NCBI GenBank assembly: GCA_016787295.1
Contig: JAEUUX010000069.1
Coordinates: 1 to 48,721, forward strand
Source of the DNA: Chitinophagales bacterium
GTDB lineage: Bacteria; Bacteroidota; Bacteroidia; Chitinophagales; UBA2359
Direction of reading: 5' to 3'
Length of the DNA: 48,721 bases
Shown here: one piece after another, positions 27,486-36,425 of the stretch
Numbering within the stretch: the stretch's first letter is position 1
Layout: every line of letters begins with the position of its first letter
Translations under genes and position numbers: made by a program
The notes under the pieces: model-generated
The model's input: only the letters and a program-made list of their open reading frames with translations
What the model was told of the DNA's origin: nothing
Databases searched by the model: none

Positions 27486-28130
27486 TTATTGCAAATTTTC
27501 TATTTTAAGCACCAAAGCACCACTTTCGACTGTGATAATTTTGATACGTTGGCGGGTGCCGTCTTTATATTCGGCGGTCAATTCTTTGGGGTTGACCATT
27601 TTCCATCTGCCCGATACCGTTTCGCCTGCGTCAGTTGGACCAGGCCCTCGTTTGGAGATATTGCCATCTTGTTTAATGTCAATAAGTGACCACATGCGGC
27701 TCGGTTTAGCTTCGAACGAACCATCTACACGATAGGTATAACCGCCTGCTCGTTCTGTAACGCCTGTATCCATGCGCCATTTTTTGAATACGCCTTTATT
27801 TACGTTTGTAGCGGCAGATGTTGTTGTTTTGGGTTTTTCGGGTGTTTTAGGTTTTGTTGGTGGTGTGGCTTTGGTTGCGGGTTTAGTCGGTTCTGTTTTA
27901 GAGGGAGCAGCAACAGCCGTAGAGTCCGATTTTGTTTTTATGGAATCGATAGACAAAGAGTCTGCTACTGCCAGTGTAGTGTCTTCGGTCACGGTTTGTG
28001 TGGTATCTATTGCCACAGCGGTAGTATCTATTCCATTACTGTTGTCCTGTTTGCCATTTGGGTGACATGCGCTAAATGTTACGACGACAAGCAATGTGGA
28101 ACAGATAATAAAAGATTGTAAAAATTTCAT
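27486..28130 (-). CDS. Lipoprotein of unknown function
   Basis: 214 aa. Signal peptide with a lipobox (VTFSAC, lipidated Cys near 21). A long low-complexity linker rich in Thr, Pro, Lys and Ala (about 25-110) is followed by a compact C-terminal beta-rich domain with WSLIDIKQDGNI and VSGRWKMVNPKELTAEYKDG, which resembles small lipocalin-like lipoprotein domains of Bacteroidota. No enzyme motif is seen. Likely anchored in the outer or inner membrane. Confidence 0.7.
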   Translation of the reverse strand: MKFLQSFIICSTLLVVVTFSACHPNGKQDNSNGIDTTAVAIDTTQTVTEDTTLAVADSLSIDSIKTKSDSTAVAAPSKTEPTKPATKATPPTKPKTPEKPKTTTSAATNVNKGVFKKWRMDTGVTERAGGYTYRVDGSFEAKPSRMWSLIDIKQDGNISKRGPGPTDAGETVSGRWKMVNPKELTAEYKDGTRQRIKIITVESGALVLKIENLQ

Positions 28131-28185
28131 TCGTTGATGTTTTTGTTGGGTTCTCTACAATAAGATAAATTTTATGATACAAAGT

Positions 28186-29280
28186 TTAATGTACACGAAA
28201 TAATTGTTGAGCTTGGTGCAACAATATAAAATCGGCAACCACCAAAGCTGCCATAGCTTCGACAATAGGTACGGCGCGTGGCAAAACACAAGGGTCGTGC
28301 CGTCCTTTACCTATGATTTGGGTTGCTTCGCCTTGTCTATTTACGGTTTCTTGTGGTTGCATAATTGTTGCCACAGGCTTAAAAGCCACCCTAAAATAGA
28401 TGTCCATACCGTTGCTAACACCGCCCTGAACGCCACCCGAATGATTCGTCCGTGTAGCAATGCGTTGTTGCAAAGTATCAAAATAAAACAAATCGTTGTG
28501 CTGACTACCGCGCCAATGTGTGCCTGCAAATCCTGAACCATACTCAAATCCTTTGACCGCATTAATACCCAACATGGCTTTGCCCAATTGTGCATGTAAT
28601 TTGTCAAAAACAGGTTCGCCCAAACCACTTGGCAAAGCTTGCACCACACCTGTCACCACACCGCCAATCGTGTCACCTTCTTTGCGAACTTGTCGGATAA
28701 GTGTTTCCATGTCGGCTGCCATGGCTGCGTCGGGACAACGCACAGGATTCGAGTCTATTTGGCTAAAGTCCAATTCCGTATAAGGTGTGTTGAGACACAA
28801 ATCACCCACTTGCGAAACGTATGCAACGATGCGAATGCCGTAGTGTTGTAGCAACAAATTGGCAATAGCGCCTGCCGCTACTCGAGCCACCGTTTCGCGC
28901 GCCGATGAACGTCCTCCACCGCGATAATCCCGAAAACCATATTTTTGGTCGTAGGTAAAATCGGCATGTGAGGGTCTATAGGTAGTTATATTGTGGTCAT
29001 AATCGTTTGACCTTTGGTTTTCGTTCCGAATCAACAAAGCAATAGGCGTGCCTGTAGATTTGCCTTCAAAAACGCCGGACAAAATTTCTACAGTATCACT
29101 TTCTTTGCGCTGTGTGACAATAGCAGACTGCCCAGGACGACGACGGTCAATACAACTTTGTATGTATTCCAAAGAAATGGACAAACCCGCAGGACAACCA
29201 TCTATCACAACTCCTAATGCCAAGCCATGCGACTCGCCAAAAGTAGTTATGCGGAACAACTTGCCAAAAGTATTCGACAT
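28186..29280 (-). CDS. aroC: Chorismate synthase
   Basis: 364 aa from the ATG at 29280; the 15 codons upstream are open but precede the conserved [19 protein letters not shown] start. The enzyme makes chorismate from EPSP, the last step of the shikimate pathway to aromatic amino acids, using reduced FMN. Seen: [35 protein letters not shown] with [10 protein letters not shown], and the C-terminal [18 protein letters not shown]. All are family signatures and the length is usual. Confidence 0.97.
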   Translation of the reverse strand: MSNTFGKLFRITTFGESHGLALGVVIDGCPAGLSISLEYIQSCIDRRRPGQSAIVTQRKESDTVEILSGVFEGKSTGTPIALLIRNENQRSNDYDHNITTYRPSHADFTYDQKYGFRDYRGGGRSSARETVARVAAGAIANLLLQHYGIRIVAYVSQVGDLCLNTPYTELDFSQIDSNPVRCPDAAMAADMETLIRQVRKEGDTIGGVVTGVVQALPSGLGEPVFDKLHAQLGKAMLGINAVKGFEYGSGFAGTHWRGSQHNDLFYFDTLQQRIATRTNHSGGVQGGVSNGMDIYFRVAFKPVATIMQPQETVNRQGEATQIIGKGRHDPCVLPRAVPIVEAMAALVVADFILLHQAQQLFRVH

Positions 29281-29396
29281 ATATTGATAACGATTAATGA
29301 GGTGGTTTCGTTGCTTGTACAACAATGTTTAATGGGGATCCGAATTAAAGTATATAAAGCCAAAATTTGCTTGTGTAGAGGATACACCTAAAAACA

Positions 29397-29431
29397 AAAA
29401 CGGCACTTACTTGTTGGTAAGATGCCGTTTT
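29397..29431 (-). terminator. Terminator of the ATPase-nuclease cassette
   Basis: Hairpin of AAAACGGCA(T)CTTAC and GTAAGTGCCGTTTT with one bulge, and on the minus strand a run of T's. It is preceded by the 37-bp conserved element. Confidence 0.75.
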
Positions 29432-29467
29432 GCACTTAAATCTTTAAAACCACCTTTGAACGAACAA
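29431..29467 (-). repeat. 37-bp conserved 3' element, copy 1
   Basis: On the plus strand GCACTTAAATCTTTAAAACC then ACCTTTGAACGAACAAA-like bases; an essentially identical stretch is at 31465-31501. Both lie directly upstream (minus strand) of a hairpin terminator, though the hairpins differ. Confidence 0.8.
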
Positions 29468-29575
29468 ATATTTTTATAGAAAACACTTCAGTTAATTTTG
29501 GTACAAAACATAATACCTCAAATAAACTTAGATGTCACAATTAATGAGCATTTTGATAAATGTAATTTCTGAAAA

Positions 29576-30124
29576 TTACGAAATCCAGTCAAAATTTGTA
29601 ATGGCTTGTGTTTTTGTCATTACTATAAAAGACTTAATATCATAAAGTTTTGCATAAGATTTAAATCTGGATTTATATGCAGAATTGATAGAAGCAATAT
29701 AAGTTACATCGGGACTTGTCCAATTAATAATTGATAAAAGTCTGACTTTAGTAGCATGGGTTATTATAAAAGAAGAACAGCTCTGAATATTTTGTGAATA
29801 TGGCTTTTTTAGTAGAATTGACATAAACATAGAGACGCTATCAACAGATTTTTTCCATAATTCATTTACTCTGTAAGCACTTATTCCCTCTTTTATTTCC
29901 ACTATCTTTTCTGCTGAGATATTTGGATCGCTTTCTTCATTTAGAATGCCGTTTCCCCAGTCTTTTAGCTCAATAATATACAAGGTATTAGTAGCTTGTT
30001 CGTACCAACAAACATCCATTTCTTTGAAATTGTGTTGTATATCTCTATACCCTTGACAATCTTGAAAACGAAAAACATTATTGTCGGGAAAATTAAGCGT
30101 TATAGAGCTTTCTGTTATTGTCAT
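29576..30124 (-). CDS. Small PD-(D/E)xK-like nuclease candidate
   Basis: 182 aa. The N-terminal half has a strand-turn-strand pattern KEMDVCWYEQATNTLYIIEL then KDWG, with Asp37, Glu52 and Lys54 placed as in the D-(x)n-E-x-K site of PD-(D/E)xK nucleases. The rest is helical then beta, with SCSSFIITHATKVRLLSIIN and FIVMTKTQAI. No named family is recognised. It starts five bases after the ATPase stop, so the two are surely one operon and probably one system, where the ATPase senses or loads and this protein cuts nucleic acid. Nuclease activity is inferred. Confidence 0.72.
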   Translation of the reverse strand: MTITESSITLNFPDNNVFRFQDCQGYRDIQHNFKEMDVCWYEQATNTLYIIELKDWGNGILNEESDPNISAEKIVEIKEGISAYRVNELWKKSVDSVSMFMSILLKKPYSQNIQSCSSFIITHATKVRLLSIINWTSPDVTYIASINSAYKSRFKSYAKLYDIKSFIVMTKTQAITNFDWIS

Positions 30125-30129
30125 AAGTG

Positions 30130-31206
30130 TTAAGCATTTAAATCAATTTTTATTTCTTCATCAAACATTTTTAATGTTTCTTCGATAATTGAATTAGAAG
30201 GCAAAACACCATCGATAAGGTTATGAAAAGAGCAACTCACAGGTTTGCCGTTTTCGCGCGACAAACTCCAACAGCTAATGTTTAGCTGGTCTCTTTTTGC
30301 ACAATTTGATAACTGTTTAATAACAAAATAACTATGAGAGGCTATGAATATTTGAACACCAGACTTACTCATTGCTACCAACATTTCAACCATTTGTCTA
30401 ACAGCTTCAGGGTGTAATGCAGTTTCTGGTTCGTCCATAAATAGTATTGTACCTTTTCCTAATTGTCTATTAGTAATCAATGTTGTTAAAATGCCTATTT
30501 TTTTAATACCTTCTGCTGTTTGCGGCATTGCAAATTGTTGGTTTCCTTTTTTAAACAAAAAAGGCTGTTCCTTTTGGCCTGTTTGCTCAATTTTACCTTC
30601 AAATAGGTTTTCCAACGACTTGTTTACAGTACTTAATTCATTCGCAACTCGCCCTTTTGTGGTTCCCAAGTTTAATGCTTTTATTAGATCAAGATAAGTA
30701 TCATCAAAACCAACACCATAAAAATTTTCTCTGATGTTTCTAATGTCATTAAACGCTGTTAACACTTCTTTTGCAGGTACAAATAGTGCGTTAATAGAAT
30801 TGTCTGGCAATTTATCCACATATTCAATACATGTAGAGATAGATCTTTCAGTTCTATCTCCAAATGAATAATATATAGGTTGTTTATATTTGCCATTATT
30901 ACCAAGTATAGTAATATTAACATCTAACTTATCTTTACTGCCTTTCATAACTAAATCACCAAGCCCATTTTTTCGTGGCATGAAAGTATCATAGAGTTTA
31001 TCTGCTAATTCTTTTTTGAAGGAAACATCTGTTGATACTGATTTTAAACTATATATTTCAAGTGATTTAATAGTGGCATAAAGTAGTTTTAACAACCCAG
31101 TTTTACCTGTATCATTTTTCCCGATTATCACATTGATTTCTGGTATATCTTTTATGCTCAAATCAGAATGAGACATAAAGTTTTTTATAGTTATAGAATT
31201 TATCAT
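30130..31206 (-). CDS. ABC/OLD-like ATPase, first gene of two-gene cassette
   Basis: 358 aa. Seen: Walker A GKNDTGKT at 29-36 right after MINSITIKNFMSHSDL (the RecF/OLD-type start), a long coiled middle, an ABC signature-like TAEGIKKIGIL (229-239), Walker B ILFMDEPETALHP with Asp257-Glu258, and the switch His in IASHSYFVIKQL (His290). This is the AAA_15/AAA_21 group, many of which act as sensors or motors in phage-defence pairs. There is no TOPRIM domain, so it is not a complete OLD nuclease. The partner is the small nuclease-like gene downstream. Confidence 0.85.
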   Translation of the reverse strand: MINSITIKNFMSHSDLSIKDIPEINVIIGKNDTGKTGLLKLLYATIKSLEIYSLKSVSTDVSFKKELADKLYDTFMPRKNGLGDLVMKGSKDKLDVNITILGNNGKYKQPIYYSFGDRTERSISTCIEYVDKLPDNSINALFVPAKEVLTAFNDIRNIRENFYGVGFDDTYLDLIKALNLGTTKGRVANELSTVNKSLENLFEGKIEQTGQKEQPFLFKKGNQQFAMPQTAEGIKKIGILTTLITNRQLGKGTILFMDEPETALHPEAVRQMVEMLVAMSKSGVQIFIASHSYFVIKQLSNCAKRDQLNISCWSLSRENGKPVSCSFHNLIDGVLPSNSIIEETLKMFDEEIKIDLNA

Positions 31207-31434
31207 TTAACTGTTTCTGTAGTGTTGTTTTAATGGTGGGAAACACAAGAAAAAATGAAGCATTCTTGTAAAAAAGGAGAATTGTGGTTGCAAAGTTATT
31301 ACTTATTCTTTAAGCGCGCAAATTTTTTTCATTTTTTGTAAAAAAAAGTAGAAAAAAAAGGTGAAAATTTTTTTTTCACCTCCAAAATACTCAAAAATGA
31401 TGATTCTAAAACGTCAAAGCAGACAAAAAACGAA
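31207..31434. other. AT-rich upstream region of the cassette
   Basis: Holds the cassette promoter (31291-31321) and a hairpin AGGTGAAAA ... TTTTTCACCT near 31359-31382. No gene is seen. Confidence 0.55.
31291..31321 (-). promoter_or_regulatory. Promoter of the ATPase-nuclease cassette
   Basis: Minus strand: TTG (31319-31321), 20 bases, TAACTTTG (31291-31298). It is 85 bases before the ATPase ATG, so the cassette has its own promoter. Confidence 0.55.
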
Positions 31435-31462
31435 AACGGTAGCTTAAATCGCAGCTACCGTT
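31435..31462 (-). terminator. Terminator after the beta-barrel gene
   Basis: AAACGGTAGC ... GCTACCGTTT with T-rich tail on the minus strand. Confidence 0.7.
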
Positions 31463-31464
31463 TC

Positions 31465-31501
31465 GCACTTAAATCTTTAAAACCACCTTTGAACGAACAA
31501 A
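31465..31501 (-). repeat. 37-bp conserved 3' element, copy 2
   Basis: Matches 29431-29467 almost base for base. It lies between the beta-barrel gene end and its terminator. The two copies flank the ATPase-nuclease cassette. Confidence 0.8.
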
Positions 31502-31604
31502 CATTTTGCATAATAGTAGTTCAAATAATACCTATCTAACAAAGGTGATAGCAAGTTTATTCTAACAGATTAAATAGAGTAGGAGAGAGGGAGGGTGATG
31601 ATGA

Positions 31605-32252
31605 TTAGTTAAAATTGATAACAGGAACAACACTGCGTTTTTGTTTAAAGGTATAACCCAAGCCTACAGCACCCGCCAAGTTCATGCCAAAGTTACCTGT
31701 TTTGCTATATACAGTAGCGATAGGTGTGATACCTGCACGGAAGAACAAACCACCATTAGGATTTTGGTAGCGATAGCCAACACGAGCTGTGAGGTTAAGC
31801 GTTGTATATTCTTTTTCGGGTGTATATTTAACCACTTTTGTACCTTGTGCAGTTTCGCCGTTCAAAGACGCTTCTGTTTGTTCGAAACCAAAACCTACCA
31901 ATGTGCCAATGCTTGTTTCTAAACGGTGATTAGTTTTACCAAACAAAGCATTTACTTCCAAAGACAAAGTAGGGTCAATATCATTTTTGCTGGGTACAGT
32001 AGCGCCAACTCCAACTTTGGTTGTCAATGCAAACGCTGGCGTAGCAAAAACAATGTGGTCAAAATTGAGGCTATATAAAGAACCATTGTTGCCAACTTCT
32101 GCAAAAACAGTATTTGTTTGAACCATAACGCTATCTGTTGCAACAGTAGTAGTAGGAGTAACAGTGGCAGGGATAACTGTATTAACAGTAGATTGAGCAA
32201 AAGCAGTGAAAGTTACGAAAACTAAGGCAATAGTTAAAACTAGATTTTTCAT
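31605..32252 (-). CDS. Outer-membrane beta-barrel protein
   Basis: 215 aa. Signal peptide MKNLVLTIALVFVTFTAFA, a Thr/Val-rich spacer to about 50, then about eight amphipathic strands (LYSLNFDHIVFA, FALTTKVGVGATV, LETSIGTLVGFGFEQ, YTTLNLTARVGYRYQ, GLFFRAGITPIATVY, NLAGAVGLGYTF). This is the layout of small outer-membrane barrels in Bacteroidota. Ligand unknown. Its promoter lies about 470 bases upstream, leaving a long structured leader. Confidence 0.8.
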   Translation of the reverse strand: MKNLVLTIALVFVTFTAFAQSTVNTVIPATVTPTTTVATDSVMVQTNTVFAEVGNNGSLYSLNFDHIVFATPAFALTTKVGVGATVPSKNDIDPTLSLEVNALFGKTNHRLETSIGTLVGFGFEQTEASLNGETAQGTKVVKYTPEKEYTTLNLTARVGYRYQNPNGGLFFRAGITPIATVYSKTGNFGMNLAGAVGLGYTFKQKRSVVPVINFN

Positions 32253-32349
32253 GATATATTGTGTATTAATGTGGTTAATTAAAAATTTTAAAATTAATTG
32301 GAAAATATATTTTTTTTATTGTTTTGTTTATGTGCAAAAAATCCCCGCA

Positions 32350-32463
32350 ACCATTTAGTCGCACAAAGAAACTAAATGATTGTCGCATATTGTTATGTTT
32401 TTGTAGGTACGAGTATCTACAAAAAACACAAGGTACATAGTTCAATCTTGTTGAGCTATGTAC
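32350..32463 (-). promoter_or_regulatory. Three consecutive stem-loops in the leader
   Basis: CATTTAGT/ACTAAATG (32352-32378), TTTTTGTAG/CTACAAAAA (32398-32425) and GTACATAG..CAA/TTG..CTATGTAC (32433-32463, one mismatch). Seen directly; a regulatory role is inferred. Confidence 0.45.
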
Positions 32464-32724
32464 AAATAAGCCACCAAAATAAAAGTTGGAAAAACAGTAA
32501 GAACGAGGGGGGAAAGAACAAAATAGTTTAACAATTTCTATTACTACCAACAAGCAGTAAACAATGCATTATAAGAAACAAGCATTCTTGTTGATAAAGA
32601 AATGTAATAAAAAATAAAAGTAGATGTTAGACTATAAAATAACGTTTTACTGAAAAAGGAAGGGAAATTGAGATTCAAGGCGAAAAACATATTAGCTTTT
32701 TTCCTTAACTCCTGAATCACGGTG

Positions 32725-32755
32725 CAAAGGTACGTGCTTTTTTTGAAACGACCAA
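32725..32755 (-). promoter_or_regulatory. Promoter far upstream of the beta-barrel gene
   Basis: Minus strand: TTG (32753-32755), 20 bases, TACCTTTG (32725-32732). It fits the Bacteroidota pattern and would give a leader of about 470 nt. Confidence 0.5.
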
Positions 32756-32978
32756 ATTTTGGAGCAATTTTTTTTAAAAAAATATTTTTCCTTCTAAAAA
32801 GTCTTAGAAAAGCAACCAAACCAACGCTTTTTCATTGTGTTTGTATTGATTAGACTGTGGAATTGACTAAAAGTCACATCTCAAAACTTTTTTTTGTTTT
32901 TTTTATTTGTCCATTTTCTTGATATTCCCACAAGTAAGATTTTTTGTTACTTGTGGGAAATTATGGAATAGTGTGGAT

Positions 32979-33938
32979 TTAGCGTTTATTGTGGTCGTAT
33001 TGTGCTTTTTTGAGATAATACAATAATTCTTCTTGATTGCGGCGCATACGTGTGAACATGTCCATCACGAAACCCATGCCGAACAAAAACATTGCTGCTA
33101 TAAAAAAACCTGCTGCGACAAAACCTGCCCATTTGTGAGGCGAAAATTCTCCTGTTTGGAGATAGTGGTAACCCAAAAAGGTTGCGAACGCCAAACCAAA
33201 GACTGCTGCTACAAGGGCAGTTTGCAGAAACAAAGGAAAGGGATTGTAGTCACGCAAGGTTTTGAGAATGATTTTGCTGGTGTTGTAGGCATATTTAAAT
33301 AGGTTTGATGCCATGCGCGATTTGCCAAATTCGCGGGTACCGCGCACCACCACTGGCACTTCTTCGATGGTCAGTCCTTTATATGCCAAATCGATAAAAG
33401 TTTCTTGGGTGTAGGTGAATTTGCCAAAAAGGTTGAGGCGGAGCAGGGTTTCGTAGGAATAGGCTCGGAAACCACACGACACATCGTAGAATCGTTTGCC
33501 TACAATGCGGCTAATCAATTGTGACATGCGTTGGTTGCCCCAGAACTTGACTGACGACATTTGGGGGTACAATTCGGGATTTTTGAAACGCGAGGCTGTC
33601 ACAAAATCGGCTTGTTGCTGCACGATGGGCAAGATAAGTTTTTCGATATCTTGTGGATTAAATTGTCCATCAGCGTCCATATTGACCATCACATCGCCGC
33701 CCAATTCCAGCACTCTTTGTACACCTGATTTAAAGGCAATGCCCAAACCTTTGTTGACAGCATGGGTTACAACTATTGCTCCTTTTGAGCGGGCAATAGC
33801 CTCAGTACGGTCGGAGGAACCGTCATTTACCACTATAATATGGTCTACAAAAGCGGGAATAGCATCAATTACTTTGCCAATGCTTGCTTCTTCGTTGAGT
33901 GCAGGAATGACAACACAAATAATTTGGTTATTATACAT
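32979..33938 (-). CDS. GT2 glycosyltransferase, DPM1-like with TM tail
   Basis: 319 aa. A family-2 enzyme that moves a sugar from a nucleotide donor, probably to a polyprenyl phosphate. Seen: VVIPALNEEASIGKVI, VNDGSSDRT, the DxD-type motif MVNMDADGQFNP, then KFWGNQRMSQLISRIVGKRF and two C-terminal hydrophobic helices (about 235-258 and 270-292). Its ATG overlaps the stop of the aminotransferase gene (TAATG), so the pair is translationally coupled and likely serves surface-glycan synthesis. Confidence 0.9.
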   Translation of the reverse strand: MYNNQIICVVIPALNEEASIGKVIDAIPAFVDHIIVVNDGSSDRTEAIARSKGAIVVTHAVNKGLGIAFKSGVQRVLELGGDVMVNMDADGQFNPQDIEKLILPIVQQQADFVTASRFKNPELYPQMSSVKFWGNQRMSQLISRIVGKRFYDVSCGFRAYSYETLLRLNLFGKFTYTQETFIDLAYKGLTIEEVPVVVRGTREFGKSRMASNLFKYAYNTSKIILKTLRDYNPFPLFLQTALVAAVFGLAFATFLGYHYLQTGEFSPHKWAGFVAAGFFIAAMFLFGMGFVMDMFTRMRRNQEELLYYLKKAQYDHNKR

Positions 33939-35113
33939 TAATTAATGGTACTATAAATCTGTTGGATTTGTTCGATGATATATTGTTGTTGGTTGTCATT
34001 GAGTTCATAGAACATAGGTAGTCGCACTAAGCAATCGGCATAGTGGTCACAGTTAACAAGAGTGCGTTGTGGGTTGTGGTGTGGGCTATAGAAAGGGCTT
34101 TTGTGGAGCGACAGGTAATGAAAAACGGCATGAATATCATGTAGTCGCAGTTGGGTGATGAAGTGGGTACGTTGTTCCAAATCAGGAAAAACGAGGTAGA
34201 ACATATGTGCGTTGTTGGTGGCATAGTGAGGTAAGTGTGGTAGGCGAAAATATCCTTGCTGTGCTAATGGCTGCAAGTTTTGATAGTAGGTTTCCCAGAT
34301 TTGTTTGCGTTTGGTTTGAATGATGTCTAATTTTTCTAATTGTGCATAGAGAAAAGCGGCGATGGTTTCGGCGGGCAAAAAAGATGAGCCAACATCGACC
34401 CAGCCATATTTGTCTACTTCGCCGCGAAAAAAAGCGGATCTATTTGTGCCTTTTTCCCAAATAATTTCGGAACGCTTGAGGAGTTGTGGGTCATTAACCA
34501 CCAACATGCCTCCTTCGCCAGAGATGATGTTTTTGGTTTCGTGAAACGAAAAAGCAGCTAAATGCCCAATGCCTCCCAGCGGACGGTCATAGTAGAAAGA
34601 GTCGATGGCTTGTGCTGCATCTTCGACCACCCAAATGCCATGCTTATTTGCCAAATCCATAATAGGCTGCATATCACAAGCTACTCCTGCATAATGCACC
34701 ACAACAATAGCTTTGGTACGCGGAGTGATGAGTGCTGCTATTTGTTCGGCATCGATATTGGGTTCTAATGCGTTGCTGTCAGCAAAAATAATTTTGGCTC
34801 CGCGCAACACAAAAGCGTTGGCAGTGGAAACAAAAGTATAGGAAGGCATAATCACCTCATCACCTGCTCCTACATTGGTCAAAATGGCTGCCATTTCGAG
34901 GGCATCGGTGCAAGAGGAAGTGAGCAAGACTTTGGGGAAATGGTAGGTGGACTCAAAAAAATGGTGGCATTTTTGCGTAAACATACCGTTGCCCGAAATT
35001 TTACCGCTTTCGACCGCCTCGCGAATATATGCGATTTCGTTGCCAATTAGGTAGGGTTTGTTGAATGGTATAGCGGACTGTTGGCTGTGTTGGTGGGAAT
35101 GGGAACTTGTCAT
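33938..35113 (-). CDS. DegT/WecE-type sugar aminotransferase
   Basis: 391 aa. PLP enzyme that aminates a nucleotide-linked 4-keto-sugar, most like WecE/RffA (dTDP-4-amino-4,6-dideoxygalactose). Seen: IPFNKPYLIGNEIAYIREAV and GKISGNGMFTQKC at the start (the WecE pattern), TSSCTDALEMA, VMPSYTFVSTANAF-like strand, VEDAAQAID, and the PLP lysine in FSFHETKNIISGEGGM. It precedes the GT2 gene by overlap. A Ser/His/Gln-rich N-terminal tip (MTSSHSHQHSQQ) is unusual and may be untranslated if a later start is used. Confidence 0.9.
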   Translation of the reverse strand: MTSSHSHQHSQQSAIPFNKPYLIGNEIAYIREAVESGKISGNGMFTQKCHHFFESTYHFPKVLLTSSCTDALEMAAILTNVGAGDEVIMPSYTFVSTANAFVLRGAKIIFADSNALEPNIDAEQIAALITPRTKAIVVVHYAGVACDMQPIMDLANKHGIWVVEDAAQAIDSFYYDRPLGGIGHLAAFSFHETKNIISGEGGMLVVNDPQLLKRSEIIWEKGTNRSAFFRGEVDKYGWVDVGSSFLPAETIAAFLYAQLEKLDIIQTKRKQIWETYYQNLQPLAQQGYFRLPHLPHYATNNAHMFYLVFPDLEQRTHFITQLRLHDIHAVFHYLSLHKSPFYSPHHNPQRTLVNCDHYADCLVRLPMFYELNDNQQQYIIEQIQQIYSTIN

Positions 35114-35215
35114 TTGGTTAAATTTTTGGTGAGTTATGTATATTATAATGGTATACTGTTATGGTATGTTAAGTTTGATAGATAAATAGCAATTGGTTGC
35201 TTTATTTTGTTGTCC

Positions 35216-35250
35216 CAAAAGTATAAAAAAAGCAATTGCATTCAGAACAA
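35216..35250 (-). promoter_or_regulatory. Promoter of the aminotransferase-GT2 operon
   Basis: Minus strand TACTTTTG at 35216-35223 with TTG at 35248-35250, spacing 24, just over the usual range. Confidence 0.4.
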
Positions 35251-35293
35251 CAATGATATTCAGATTGTTTACAACTAAACACAAAACTATAAG

Positions 35294-35320
35294 CGATCAC
35301 TTTGAAAAATAAGGTGATCG
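35294..35320 (-). terminator. Weak hairpin after the phosphorylase gene
   Basis: CGATCAC ... GTGATCG with a 13-base loop lies 47 bases downstream of the phosphorylase stop. No strong T tract. Confidence 0.3.
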
Positions 35321-35366
35321 GCAACCCTACAGGAAAATAATAGAAGGGCGTTAAATGAAATTTGGA

Positions 35367-36230
35367 CTAAGATGTCAAACGTTGCAGAACGGTTTGGATA
35401 AGATTTTCGATGGTTTTTGTGGGATTACTACTAAATTGCTGACGAGCGCGTTGTGCCACAATAGCATTGGTAGAAAGGGCTTGATGTCCCAACAAACGTG
35501 CCATACCATAGATGCCAGAAGTTTCCATTTCGAAGTTGGTAATTCGGTGCTGTTCATGTCGCCAGTCGCGCAGTTGGTCTAAAAAACCTTCGATGCGCGG
35601 ACGCAGGCGCACTTGTCTGCCTTGCGGACCATAGAAACCCGAACAAGTAGCCGTGATGCCGCGATATATGTCTTGTTGCGCAATTTTTTCTATCAAAGAA
35701 GTAGAACCTTGTGCAATGTAGGGACGGACAATGTCGGCAAAATTGGGTAGATGTTGACTCAAATCGGCTTCTATCTCATTGTTATTCCAATGATAATAGT
35801 GCAACAAGTTGTCAAATCCCAAGCCAAATTCAGAGGCTACAATGCTATCTATGGGAATGTCGGGTTGTAAACAGCCTGATGTGCCAATACGAATAAGGCT
35901 CAATTCGGTGTGTTGTGGACGAGCAATGCGCGTTGCAAAATCTACATTGACCAAAGCATCGAGTTCGGTCAATACAATATCTATATTATCAGTACCAATA
36001 CCGGTAGATAAAACGCTTAATTTTTTCTTGCCTACAAAACCTGTATGAGTCACAAATTCGCGCTTTTGAGTTTGAAAAATGATGCTGTCAAAATGGCGCG
36101 AAACCATCGGTACTCTATCAGGGTCTCCGACCAAAATAATGGTGTCGGCAATATCTTCGGGACGTAGATGCAAGTGATAAACACTGCCGTCGCTGTTGAG
36201 AATTAACTCAGATTCGGGTATACGATTCAA
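35367..36230 (-). CDS. Nucleoside phosphorylase, uridine phosphorylase-like
   Basis: 287 aa. Cleaves nucleosides with phosphate to free base and ribose-1-phosphate, in pyrimidine or purine salvage. Seen: VGDPDRVPMVS, VLSTGIGTDNIDIVLTEL, RIGTSGCLQPDI (phosphate/ribose site) and NFEMETSGIYGMARLLGH (ribose-binding Glu-Met-Glu). These follow the uridine phosphorylase branch (Udp) more than Pnp. Full length; specificity not certain. Confidence 0.88.
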   Translation of the reverse strand: MNRIPESELILNSDGSVYHLHLRPEDIADTIILVGDPDRVPMVSRHFDSIIFQTQKREFVTHTGFVGKKKLSVLSTGIGTDNIDIVLTELDALVNVDFATRIARPQHTELSLIRIGTSGCLQPDIPIDSIVASEFGLGFDNLLHYYHWNNNEIEADLSQHLPNFADIVRPYIAQGSTSLIEKIAQQDIYRGITATCSGFYGPQGRQVRLRPRIEGFLDQLRDWRHEQHRITNFEMETSGIYGMARLLGHQALSTNAIVAQRARQQFSSNPTKTIENLIQTVLQRLTS

Positions 36231-36367
36231 CGGAATAAGTATTAAAAAAATGAGAAAATAAAGGGTAAAGGTACGCCTTTTTTGTGGAAAATTATAGGAG
36301 TAGACTAATTTTTTTTTATTTTTTTAGGAAAACGACCGTGAACACTATTTTTTTACTACAAAATTCG

Positions 36368-36375
36368 TACCTTTG
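36368..36375 (+). promoter_or_regulatory. -7 box of the solitary methyltransferase gene
   Basis: TACCTTTG, 50 bases before the ATG at 36426. No TTG at the usual distance. Confidence 0.4.
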
Positions 36376-36425
36376 TCACACCAAAACTAACTTACCTAAA
36401 AAGTGCATACTATTGTAGGTCTGCT

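Larger units (their letters stand above)
32253..32978. other. Long leader and intergenic region
   Basis: No gene is convincing. The part to 32725 would be the 5' leader of the beta-barrel gene and contains three inverted repeats (32350-32463). Beyond 32760 lies the 3' region of the GT2 gene, T-rich. Confidence 0.5.

Noticed and set aside
32275-32553. 92-codon minus open frame upstream of the beta-barrel gene
   Set aside because: Composition is Phe/Ser/Cys-rich and it overlaps the hairpins; better explained as leader.
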